Assembly: GCA_009779295.1 (NCBI GenBank)
Contig: WREN01000163.1
Span: 1 to 5,735, forward strand
DNA length: 5,735 bases
Source of the DNA: Oscillospiraceae bacterium
GTDB taxonomy: Bacteria > Bacillota > Clostridia > Oscillospirales > CAG-272
Direction of reading: 5' to 3'
Numbering within the stretch: position 1 is the first letter of the stretch; each line of letters begins with the position of its first letter. Shown piece by piece: positions 1-5,308 of the stretch. The translations under genes and the position numbers were made by a program. The notes beneath the pieces were generated by a model, which was not told the DNA's origin, ran no database searches, and saw only the letters and a list, made by a program, of their open reading frames with translations.

Positions 1-623
1 ATCATCCTTTCAAAAATTTGTTCAATATCGTCGCAAACGGTTTTACAATTATTTTCGCCGTTTATTATAATTATATTTTCTTCCGGCAATTTTTCGATTG
101 TCTTCAAATAATTCTCCGCGGTTGATTTCAGCCGTTCGTATTTTTCGAATAATTCCGTATTACCTCTGGTTTTGATACGTTCAAACGCGGTTTCAGGCGT
201 GACGTCGATATAAATGTGGCAATCGGGTTTGCAAATTTGCGCGCTCACGGAATTGACAGCAATCAGCCAGTCCAAATCAACATCAACGCTTTGGTAAGCG
301 TAATTCGAAAGATAATACCGGTCACATAATATCACATTTTTTGGATTGGCGTTTAAAAATTCTAACATACCATTTTGTTTTAAAATATGGTCAAGCCGGT
401 CGGCAGCGAATAAAGCCGCGAGATAGTGACTATCCGCTCCGGTCAATTTACCGGCGAGGTATTGACGGATCAGCTTACCCGCTTCTCCGTCGGAAGGTTC
501 TCGCGTAACCATGCAATTACAGCCCGCCGATTCCCACCATTCTTTGGCGTTTTGAAGCTGGGTAGTTTTGCCGCTGCCGTCGATTCCCTCGAATACGATG
601 AATTTACCTCTTCTAATTGCCAT
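1..623 (-). CDS. tmk: Thymidylate kinase (dTMP kinase), 3' end cut by the window
   Basis: Phosphorylates dTMP to dTDP with ATP, in the cytoplasm, on the route to dTTP for DNA synthesis. Read on the minus strand, 207 codons are present with no stop; the family is usually about 200-215 aa, so only a few residues are missing. Visible motifs: P-loop E12-G-I-D-G-S-G-K-T-T21; T-R-E-P at 40-43, the family's 'REP' segment, though followed by S-D-G rather than the common G-G-T; D101-R-Y with S106 and A-Y-Q at 109-111, the DRY substrate-binding motif; and an arginine-bearing lid, R-I-K-T-R-G at 149-154. The ATG at 621-623 is preceded by GAGAGGTG at a proper distance and by a good promoter. The gene diverges from the antisense RNA gene to its right. 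Identification is from motif order and length and is firm. Confidence 0.95.
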   Translation of the reverse strand, partial: MAIRRGKFIVFEGIDGSGKTTQLQNAKEWWESAGCNCMVTREPSDGEAGKLIRQYLAGKLTGADSHYLAALFAADRLDHILKQNGMLEFLNANPKNVILCDRYYLSNYAYQSVDVDLDWLIAVNSVSAQICKPDCHIYIDVTPETAFERIKTRGNTELFEKYERLKSTAENYLKTIEKLPEENIIIINGENNCKTVCDDIEQIFERM

Positions 624-650
624 ATATCCGCACCTCTCAATTTCGGTAAT

Positions 651-679
651 ATTGTACCATTTTTAAGCACGAATGTCAA
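651..679 (-). promoter_or_regulatory. Promoter of tmk
   Basis: On the minus strand TTGACA (674-679), a 17-bp spacer and TACAAT (651-656) form a near-consensus sigma-A promoter. The predicted start is near 644, giving a leader of about 20 bases with the ribosome binding site. Its -35 box lies 21 bp from the -35 box of the divergent antisense RNA promoter. Confidence 0.75.
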
Positions 680-700
680 CAGGATTTTAAGTACACGGTA

Positions 701-729
701 TTGACAAATGTAAAAATTTGTGATATAAT
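701..729 (+). promoter_or_regulatory. Promoter of antisense RNA 1
   Basis: TTGACA (701-706), a 17-bp spacer ending TGTGA, and TATAAT (724-729): both hexamers are consensus and TG sits one base before the -10 box (extended -10). No open reading frame with a ribosome binding site follows; transcription runs into the hairpin at 800-845. It faces the toxin promoter at 1032-1060. Confidence 0.8.
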
Positions 730-735
730 AAAAAT

Positions 736-845
736 GTAATAAACTGCATTATGCAAGAGCGTGTCCCTTAAAGGGTTTCCTCAGGTAGAACAGTTCTTTA
801 AAAAAATAACCGTCAACTGTGGGAAGTTGGGGCGGTTATTTTTTT
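736..845 (+). ncRNA. Antisense RNA 1, predicted antitoxin of the type I module
   Basis: Predicted untranslated RNA of about 110 nt from the consensus promoter at 701-729 to the terminator at 800-845. It overlaps the 3' end of the toxin 1 mRNA, covering the terminator and the last three sense codons plus stop. Its 5' part repeats, in the same sense, the start of the toxin mRNA: GCAAGAGCGTG (753-763), then TTTCCTC (776-782) and GTAGAAC (785-791). It also carries a small hairpin, CCC-TTAAA-GGG (765-775), that the toxin leader lacks. The TTTCCTC block is complementary to the toxin ribosome binding site, so it could repress toxin translation in trans as well as pair at the 3' overlap. Compared with the other three transcripts of this kind, about 15 extra bases lie between the -10 box and GCAAGAGCG. 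The exact 5' end and the antitoxin role are inferred. Confidence 0.7.
800..845. terminator. Bidirectional terminator shared by toxin 1 and antisense RNA 1
   Basis: AAAAAATAACCG (801-812) pairs with CGGTTATTTTTT (833-844), with an inner stem CAACT (814-818) / AGTTG (825-829). Each strand gives a stem followed by a U tract, so it can stop both convergent transcripts. The toxin stop codon (836-838 on the minus strand) lies inside the stem. Confidence 0.85.
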
Positions 846-928
846 CTGGTATCGATTATCAGTATTATTAAATTTATAATACCTATGATCAACGTGCAGA
901 ACAAAAATAGTTCCGTATATGTTACCAT
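836..928 (-). CDS. Putative holin-like toxin peptide, 30 aa (type I toxin), copy 1
   Basis: A 30-residue peptide beginning M-V-T-Y-T-E-L-F, followed by a hydrophobic helix of about 18 residues (roughly 8-25, rich in I and L) and a basic tail D-T-R-K-K. This is the shape of the small 'putative holin-like toxin' (Hol_Tox) peptides of Firmicutes, many of which start M-V-T-Y. Such peptides act at the cytoplasmic membrane and are toxic when overexpressed. The start is set by a strong GGGAGGAGAT ribosome binding site six bases before the ATG. The leader is about 97 nt and can fold over that site. A convergent antisense RNA overlaps the 3' end, as in TxpA/RatA and BsrG/SR4-type systems. It is paralogous to the 33-aa peptide at 5173-5274 (both M-V-T-aromatic start, N-L at 19-20, K-K end). 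Family assignment is from memory of the family pattern; toxicity is inferred. Confidence 0.8.
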   Translation of the reverse strand: MVTYTELFLFCTLIIGIINLIILIIDTRKK

Positions 929-932
929 ATTA

Positions 933-1005
933 TCTCCTCCCATATTATGCAGATTCGAAAAATGCGAGTGTAAACCCCACATGCTTTCGTTCTACCCGGA
1001 GGAAA
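933..1005 (-). promoter_or_regulatory. Toxin 1 mRNA leader, predicted fold that hides the ribosome binding site
   Basis: On the minus strand TTTCCTCC (998-1005) is complementary to GGAGGAGA (933-940), the toxin ribosome binding site, with one G-U pair. Nested inside, GTAGA (991-995) pairs with TCTGC (949-953), and CGAA (986-989) pairs with TTCG (956-959). The order of the three stems is consistent with one long hairpin. Copy 2 has the same arrangement with partly different bases. The predicted effect is low translation of the full-length mRNA. No folding energy was computed. Confidence 0.55.
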
Positions 1006-1031
1006 CCCCTAACACGCTCTTGCATATTTAT

Positions 1032-1060
1032 ATCTTAACACTTTTTCACATATTTGTCAA
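1032..1060 (-). promoter_or_regulatory. Promoter of toxin 1
   Basis: On the minus strand TTGACA (1055-1060), a 17-bp spacer ending GTGT, and TAAGAT (1032-1037). The -10 box departs from consensus at two positions but has an upstream TG (extended -10). The predicted start near 1024-1025 falls at the edge of GCAAGAGCG. It is the only one of the four module promoters with a non-consensus -10, so copy 1's antisense promoter should be stronger than its toxin promoter. Confidence 0.7.
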
Positions 1061-1071
1061 CAGAATCGTTC

Positions 1072-1100
1072 TTGAAATATTAATAAACCTCCTGTATAAT
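1072..1100 (+). promoter_or_regulatory. Promoter of the surface protein-sirtuin operon
   Basis: TTGAAA (1072-1077), a 17-bp spacer and TATAAT (1095-1100), followed by GGGAGG (1110-1115) before the ATG at 1124. The predicted leader is short (about 17 bases). The -35 box is only 11 bp from that of the divergent toxin 1 promoter. Confidence 0.75.
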
Positions 1101-1123
1101 ATTATTATCGGGAGGTTTTTGTT

Positions 1124-4100
1124 ATGATAAGAAAATTTATATATATATTATTTTTTACAATATTCATAAGTGTATTGTTCTGCGTCAATGTTTCCGCGGC
1201 GGCGCAGCCTGTCGTTATTTCCAGTATCAACGCAGCTGCCGCAACGAATCAAATCGATTTACCCGTTGACAGGCTTGAAAACGCAATGCCTGCCGGCTGG
1301 ACGGCACAGGAGAACACACAGTTTGCAGGCGTTACCCAATCTCTTTTAATATTCCCTTTCACCCCGTTCGAGGGATCAAACTGTTTGGCGGTTCAGAGTA
1401 CGGATGTATCGGTTGACAGTCCGCGTTCCGTTACGCGCGATTTTGAAATTTCGCTCAATTTAAACGATTATAATATATTTTTTTTCGCGGTGAATTTGCC
1501 GGAACTCGCACCCGAATATAACGTTACGCTAAATCTTTACGGAGAAAATTCATCATATTCCGCCGCCGCGTCAAACCTTAAAAGCGGAATGTGGAACGGC
1601 GTGTTCTTTGATATTTCCGAATTCAACGAAAAAGACGCTGTAAATTCATTGACTATTTCGGTAAGATACCTGACATATGAGGTCTTTACTTCGGATTTTA
1701 TCTATTATATAGACATGCTCGGCGCTTACAGAGACCCCTGCATCACTCACACGCTAAAATATCTGTCTTCAAATTATTACACTTCCAACGGCTTGCTTAC
1801 AACCGGCGAAGATTCAATGTTTATCGAAATAACCGGCGAAAACACTTATATTGAGACGTATTCCTTTAACTCCGCCGCACTCGCCGGCGCGACGGCAATA
1901 AAATTAAAATTCAGGAGCATTTCCGATTGTACGGCGGTAACTCTTTCTTATGCAACGGCATTAAGCCCCTGGTTTTCGTCCGAACGGAATTATATCCTGC
2001 CCGTCGAAAACGACGGCGACGTCCAGACATGTTACTTTCCGATCAATTCGTCGGCTGAGCAAATACGCTTTGTTTTCAACGACGCGTCAAATGGATATAT
2101 CGAAATATATTCCATTGTGCCTGTGGCAATGACTGTACCTGTATCTGCCGGCGGGACGATTGACGAGTGCGTTATTTCTTCAAATAAAAAAGAAATAAAT
2201 ATTTCCGGAACGCTGACTGAGGACGTTTACGAAGATTCCAGAGGCTTGAGACTTGAGTTATATATTTTCGGTATGCATGAGAATATAAATATTGAAAACA
2301 GGCAGCCGGCGGCGCAGATAAGGGTTGACAGGTCGTTTACATTTAAAATTCCCGTGACAAACGACCGCGGAGACAGTTATATATGTTCAAAATTCGTGGT
2401 AGCCGTGTCAAGCGAGCCGAAATTTATAATCGATTCGCCAAAATGTATCGCTAACCCCGAAATTTTGGCCGCAAGCCGGCGGCAACATACGAAAAGCGGC
2501 ATCAAAAAAGGAATGACCGTCGGTCAATATTTCACCGAAGCGCAATTAAACGGCATTAAACACACTTCCGTCAACATTAATTTGAGCCGCTATCTCACCC
2601 TAACGGATTCAATATATTCATATCAGTTTGAGGGGTACACATATAATTTTTCGGAAGATCAGATAAACCGCCTTGACTCAACGCTTTTGAACTATTATAA
2701 CGCCGGTATAAACGTCACGGCCGTGTTATCGGTGCAGCTATCGCAGGACGAGACGATAAACAGGCTCCTGATCCATCCTGACGCCGATCGGACAAGGAAC
2801 GCTTCCGGTTATGCTTTCAACACAGAAACGACCGACGGTATACGATGTTTGCGCGCTTTTTGTGAATTTTTAACTAAACGCTATTCGGCGGATTCCGATA
2901 CGCACGGCAGGATTTCCAATTACGCAGTCGGCTCAAAAATCGACAATATGTACCAAAATTACAATATGGGACTCAAAACGCTGGGCAGTTTCGTTTCGTC
3001 TTATGCGTCCGCCGTGAGAATTGTATACAACACGATCCGGTCGGTTTCCACCGCGCCGAATATTTACATATCGCTCAGTTCAAACTGGGACAGGAACATT
3101 TCCGCCGACAGTTTGTTGCGTTACGACGGCAGGAGCGTGCTTGACGCGTTCGCGGCAATTCTAAAAAATCAAGGAGATATAAACTGGAATTTGGTACTTG
3201 ACCCGTATCCGTCATACGCGGGCGAAATTTATTTGCCGTGGAACGATAACAATGTAAACGCGGAAAATTCGTATGCCGCCGGATCGGTCACCATGCGCAA
3301 TATTGAAACTTTATGCCGTTATATGCTGCGCGCGCCGCTTCTTTATTCCAGTAACTCAACCCCGCGTTCGATCATACTGCTTGAGAGCCGCAGCGTAACC
3401 ATGAACCCGAGCGAATCCGAACTTATTTCCAGAACCGCCGCATACGCTTACTCTTATTATAAAATCAATGCCAAAGCCTGTTCGCTTATTGAAAGCTACA
3501 TAATCCCGCGCCAGCAAAGCTACAACAACGTTATAAAATTTATCGACACGGACAGTTCCGAGGAGAAAACCGTTTTTGCACTACAGGTACTCGGTATTTC
3601 GGAATGGTCTCAACTTATACCGGATTACGACCCTTCGCTTTTCAAACGCCGGAACGTTTCGGAAGCATTTTGGGATGAAAAATTGCCCCTGAGTATATTC
3701 GGCACCGCGACTATGTGGAATTTTTCCTCGGCGAACGATACGCGCGGCTGGATTTTGGGTGAAAACTGCGCAAACATCAGCTCAGGCAATGAATTGAGCG
3801 AGCGTTTCCCGCTTTTGAAATTCCAGCTTTTGAGAAATAATATATTCAATGAATATCGGGGGATATCGAATACTTTTGATTTTCCGACCGATTTATCCTG
3901 TGCGCCTTACATTTCGTTTAACATTCAACTGACGATGCTGCCGGTTAATGTCAATAGAGTTGAACTGCTTGTCGTATTCTATTCGGGCAACAGCTCAATC
4001 GAATTGACCGGAACAGTCATCGGGGGCGATTGGAACACGGTTGTATGCGACCTCAGCCAATTCAGCGAAATCAAAACGGTTGAACGCATGAAAATCTGGG

Positions 4101-4357
4101 TGCGTGACGTCGGCGGTCGCAATGACGTCGGCGACCCGGTTATATTTATATCAAATATAAGCGTGAATTCCATGGAATACAGCAGCGACTATATCCTCGA
4201 CGATTTGCAGGCTCAACGCGAACTCCATATGACCCCGCACGGACAACCGCTGAATATGACCGTCGTCTGGTTACTTATAACCGTTATAATAGTCGCTTCA
4301 AGTTTGCTTGTAATAAATATTTTAAGCCGAAGAAAGGTTGAAGATAAAGATGAATAA
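1124..4357 (+). CDS. Secreted, membrane-anchored protein with a DUF5722-like TIM-barrel core (glycosidase-like)
   Basis: A 1077-aa protein. It has a signal peptide (basic M-I-R-K, hydrophobic stretch to about residue 20, likely cleavage after A-A-A near 25-27), a C-terminal membrane helix (about 1046-1066) and a short charged tail starting R-R-K, so it is anchored with its bulk outside the cell. Residues 28-335 look like beta-rich modules resembling carbohydrate-binding domains. Residues 336-445 look like another beta-sandwich. About 446-845 resemble DUF5722, a family related to clan A TIM-barrel glycosidases (A-G-I-N-V-T-A-V-L at 527-535, S-L-S-S-N-W-D at 650-656, D-P-Y-P at 693-696, I-I-L-L-E with E754). 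Residues 860-1015 form a second binding-type module. Where I expect the family's G-N-E acid/base motif, the sequence is G603-S-K605, so catalysis is doubtful; E754 may match the nucleophile position. GGGAGG nine bases before the ATG sets the start. The gene overlaps the sirtuin gene by 8 bases. Substrate unknown; the domain call is from recalled family pattern. Confidence 0.75.
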   Translation: MIRKFIYILFFTIFISVLFCVNVSAAAQPVVISSINAAAATNQIDLPVDRLENAMPAGWTAQENTQFAGVTQSLLIFPFTPFEGSNCLAVQSTDVSVDSPRSVTRDFEISLNLNDYNIFFFAVNLPELAPEYNVTLNLYGENSSYSAAASNLKSGMWNGVFFDISEFNEKDAVNSLTISVRYLTYEVFTSDFIYYIDMLGAYRDPCITHTLKYLSSNYYTSNGLLTTGEDSMFIEITGENTYIETYSFNSAALAGATAIKLKFRSISDCTAVTLSYATALSPWFSSERNYILPVENDGDVQTCYFPINSSAEQIRFVFNDASNGYIEIYSIVPVAMTVPVSAGGTIDECVISSNKKEINISGTLTEDVYEDSRGLRLELYIFGMHENINIENRQPAAQIRVDRSFTFKIPVTNDRGDSYICSKFVVAVSSEPKFIIDSPKCIANPEILAASRRQHTKSGIKKGMTVGQYFTEAQLNGIKHTSVNINLSRYLTLTDSIYSYQFEGYTYNFSEDQINRLDSTLLNYYNAGINVTAVLSVQLSQDETINRLLIHPDADRTRNASGYAFNTETTDGIRCLRAFCEFLTKRYSADSDTHGRISNYAVGSKIDNMYQNYNMGLKTLGSFVSSYASAVRIVYNTIRSVSTAPNIYISLSSNWDRNISADSLLRYDGRSVLDAFAAILKNQGDINWNLVLDPYPSYAGEIYLPWNDNNVNAENSYAAGSVTMRNIETLCRYMLRAPLLYSSNSTPRSIILLESRSVTMNPSESELISRTAAYAYSYYKINAKACSLIESYIIPRQQSYNNVIKFIDTDSSEEKTVFALQVLGISEWSQLIPDYDPSLFKRRNVSEAFWDEKLPLSIFGTATMWNFSSANDTRGWILGENCANISSGNELSERFPLLKFQLLRNNIFNEYRGISNTFDFPTDLSCAPYISFNIQLTMLPVNVNRVELLVVFYSGNSSIELTGTVIGGDWNTVVCDLSQFSEIKTVERMKIWVRDVGGRNDVGDPVIFISNISVNSMEYSSDYILDDLQAQRELHMTPHGQPLNMTVVWLLITVIIVASSLLVINILSRRKVEDKDE

Positions 4358-5042
4358 AGTTTTGGAACAGTGGATCGAACAAAGCGACAATATTGTGTTT
4401 TTCGGCGGAGCGGGCGTTTCGACGGAGAGCGGAATACCCGATTTCAGAAGCGAGCGGGGGTTATATTCCGAAGTACCGGAGAAAATGATTTCGCACACTT
4501 ATTATGTAAATCATACGGCGGAGTTTTATAGGTTTTATAAAGATAAGATGCTGTTTCCGGATGCTAAACCGAACCTAACGCATTACAAACTCGCGGAACT
4601 TGAAAAATCCGGCAAGCTGAAAGCCGTTATCACGCAGAATATCGACGGCTTGCATCAGGCGGCGGGATCGGTGAATGTGCTTGAACTGCACGGTTCGGTT
4701 CATCGAAATTTTTGCCTTAAATGTAGAAAAATGTATCCGTTAAAATACATCTTGAACGATACGAATCCTATCCCGTTGTGCGTTTGCGGCGGGCAATTGA
4801 AGCCGGATGTAGTATTGTATGAGGAGTCGCTGGATATGGAAGTTTTGCGCGCGGCGGTAAGATATATTTCGGCGGCGGATATGCTTATAGTCGGCGGGAC
4901 TTCGCTCGTAGTTCAGCCCGCCGCGAGCTTGATTTCGTACTACAACGGAAATAAATTGGTACTTATCAACTTGTCCGAAACGCCGTATGATTCTTACGCG
5001 AATTTGGTTATAACCGAGAAGATCGGCGCGGCGCTGGGGTAA
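4350..5042 (+). CDS. cobB: NAD-dependent protein deacylase, sirtuin (Sir2/CobB) family
   Basis: Removes acetyl groups from protein lysines using NAD, releasing nicotinamide and O-acetyl-ADP-ribose; cytoplasmic. The 230-aa length is usual for bacterial sirtuins. Motifs: G20-A-G-V-S-T-E-S-G-I-P-D-F-R-S (NAD binding), T-Q-N-I-D-G-L-H (95-102), catalytic H114 in L-H-G-S, zinc cysteines C122-x2-C125 and C144-x-C146, and V-G-G-T-S-L at 181-186. The F-Y-R-F-Y region (59-63) lacks the Y-x-x-R pair of desuccinylating CobB/SIRT5 types and is closer to the Thermotoga-type enzyme, so deacetylation is the likely main activity. The ATG at 4350 is chosen over an in-frame TTG at 4338 because AGAAAGG (4331-4337) directly abuts the TTG but lies 12 bases before the ATG. 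The start overlaps the end of the preceding gene, suggesting translational coupling. No terminator is seen between its stop and the toxin 2 promoter. Confidence 0.93.
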   Translation: MNKVLEQWIEQSDNIVFFGGAGVSTESGIPDFRSERGLYSEVPEKMISHTYYVNHTAEFYRFYKDKMLFPDAKPNLTHYKLAELEKSGKLKAVITQNIDGLHQAAGSVNVLELHGSVHRNFCLKCRKMYPLKYILNDTNPIPLCVCGGQLKPDVVLYEESLDMEVLRAAVRYISAADMLIVGGTSLVVQPAASLISYYNGNKLVLINLSETPYDSYANLVITEKIGAALG

Positions 5043-5048
5043 AAATAA

Positions 5049-5077
5049 TTGACAATTTTGTCGGATTGTGATATAAT
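5049..5077 (+). promoter_or_regulatory. Promoter of toxin 2
   Basis: TTGACA (5049-5054), a 17-bp spacer ending TGTGA, and TATAAT (5072-5077): consensus boxes with an extended -10 TG. It begins 7 bases after the sirtuin stop codon. The predicted start is near 5084-5085, at the edge of GCAAGAGCG. Confidence 0.8.
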
Positions 5078-5103
5078 TTAAAAATGCAAGAGCGCGTTAG
5101 GGG

Positions 5104-5168
5104 TTTCCTCCGGGTAGAACGAAAACAGTTTCCAGCACCATCGCTTCATTCTACATAGAAGGGGGAGA
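5104..5168 (+). promoter_or_regulatory. Toxin 2 mRNA leader, predicted fold that hides the ribosome binding site
   Basis: TTTCCTCC (5104-5111) is complementary, with G-U pairs, to GGGGGAGA (5161-5168), the ribosome binding site. Nested inside, GTAGAA (5114-5119) pairs with TTCTAC (5149-5154), and GAA (5121-5123) with TTC (5145-5147). The fold matches that of copy 1 although the 3' arm has a different sequence. No energy was computed. Confidence 0.55.
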
Positions 5169-5172
5169 TAAT

Positions 5173-5274
5173 ATGGTAACATTTTACGATATGTTTATGT
5201 TTACTATGGTTATAATATCTGTTGTTAATCTGGTAGTTATCATTATTACCTCGATAAATAACACAAAAAAATAA
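5173..5274 (+). CDS. Putative holin-like toxin peptide, 33 aa (type I toxin), copy 2
   Basis: A 33-residue peptide starting M-V-T-F-Y-D, with a hydrophobic helix (about 8-26, rich in V and I) and a polar end N-N-T-K-K. It is a paralogue of the peptide at 836-928 and fits the same small membrane toxin family (Hol_Tox). GGGGGAG lies 5-6 bases before the ATG. It has its own consensus promoter and a leader of about 88 nt that can mask the ribosome binding site. The TAA stop (5272-5274) lies in the stem of the shared terminator, so the antisense RNA from the right pairs with the last codons and stop. It differs from copy 1 in an aromatic shift (F-Y versus Y-T), lack of acidic E6/L7, and a three-residue longer tail. 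Toxicity is inferred. Confidence 0.8.
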   Translation: MVTFYDMFMFTMVIISVVNLVVIIITSINNTKK

Positions 5275-5308
5275 CCGTCCCCTACTCCCAAGTACGGCGG
5301 TTATTTTT
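5265..5308. terminator. Bidirectional terminator shared by toxin 2 and antisense RNA 2
   Basis: AAAAATAACCG (5267-5277) pairs with CGGTTATTTTT (5298-5308), with a possible inner TACT/AGTA stem. U tracts follow the stem on both strands, so it can end both convergent transcripts. Confidence 0.85.

Larger units (their letters stand above)
753..1023 (-). repeat. Toxin/antisense module copy 1, 271-bp core with terminal inverted repeats
   Basis: The core begins GCAAGAGCGTG (753-763) and ends with the reverse complement CACGCTCTTGC (1013-1023). The similarity of the two ends extends imperfectly about 36 bp inward, through GGTTTCCTC and GGTAGAAC. A second core of 272 bp with the same ends lies at 5086-5357 in opposite orientation. 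Promoters facing inward lie outside both ends. The interior holds a toxin gene, its leader, a bidirectional terminator and the antisense RNA. No direct target duplication is obvious at the ends. Confidence 0.75.

Noticed and set aside
426..704. 92-aa open frame on the plus strand
   Set aside because: It lies opposite the well-supported tmk gene and its promoter, has no ribosome binding site, and its translation looks like no protein family.
701..1060. CRISPR array, attachment site or riboswitch as explanation of the repeats
   Set aside because: The repeats are one inverted pair per module with no regular spacers, no tRNA or integrase is nearby, and no known riboswitch core is recognisable; convergent promoters with a shared terminator and a peptide gene explain the region better.
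819..1127. 102-aa open frame on the plus strand
   Set aside because: It runs antisense through toxin 1, its leader and the terminator; its hydrophobic start is the reverse reading of the toxin and A/T-rich DNA, and no ribosome binding site precedes it.
1485..1498. Run of eight T within the surface protein gene (1488-1495) as a phase-variation tract
   Set aside because: The frame is intact, the run is short, and it simply encodes N-I-F-F-F-A; nothing points to selected slippage.
3625..4173. Two minus-strand frames of 74 and 64 aa
   Set aside because: Both lie inside the 1077-aa gene with no ribosome binding site, promoter or recognisable sequence.
4338..4340. TTG as the sirtuin start
   Set aside because: The only purine-rich site, AGAAAGG, ends right at this TTG, leaving no spacing, and the ATG four codons on gives a normal sirtuin N terminus.
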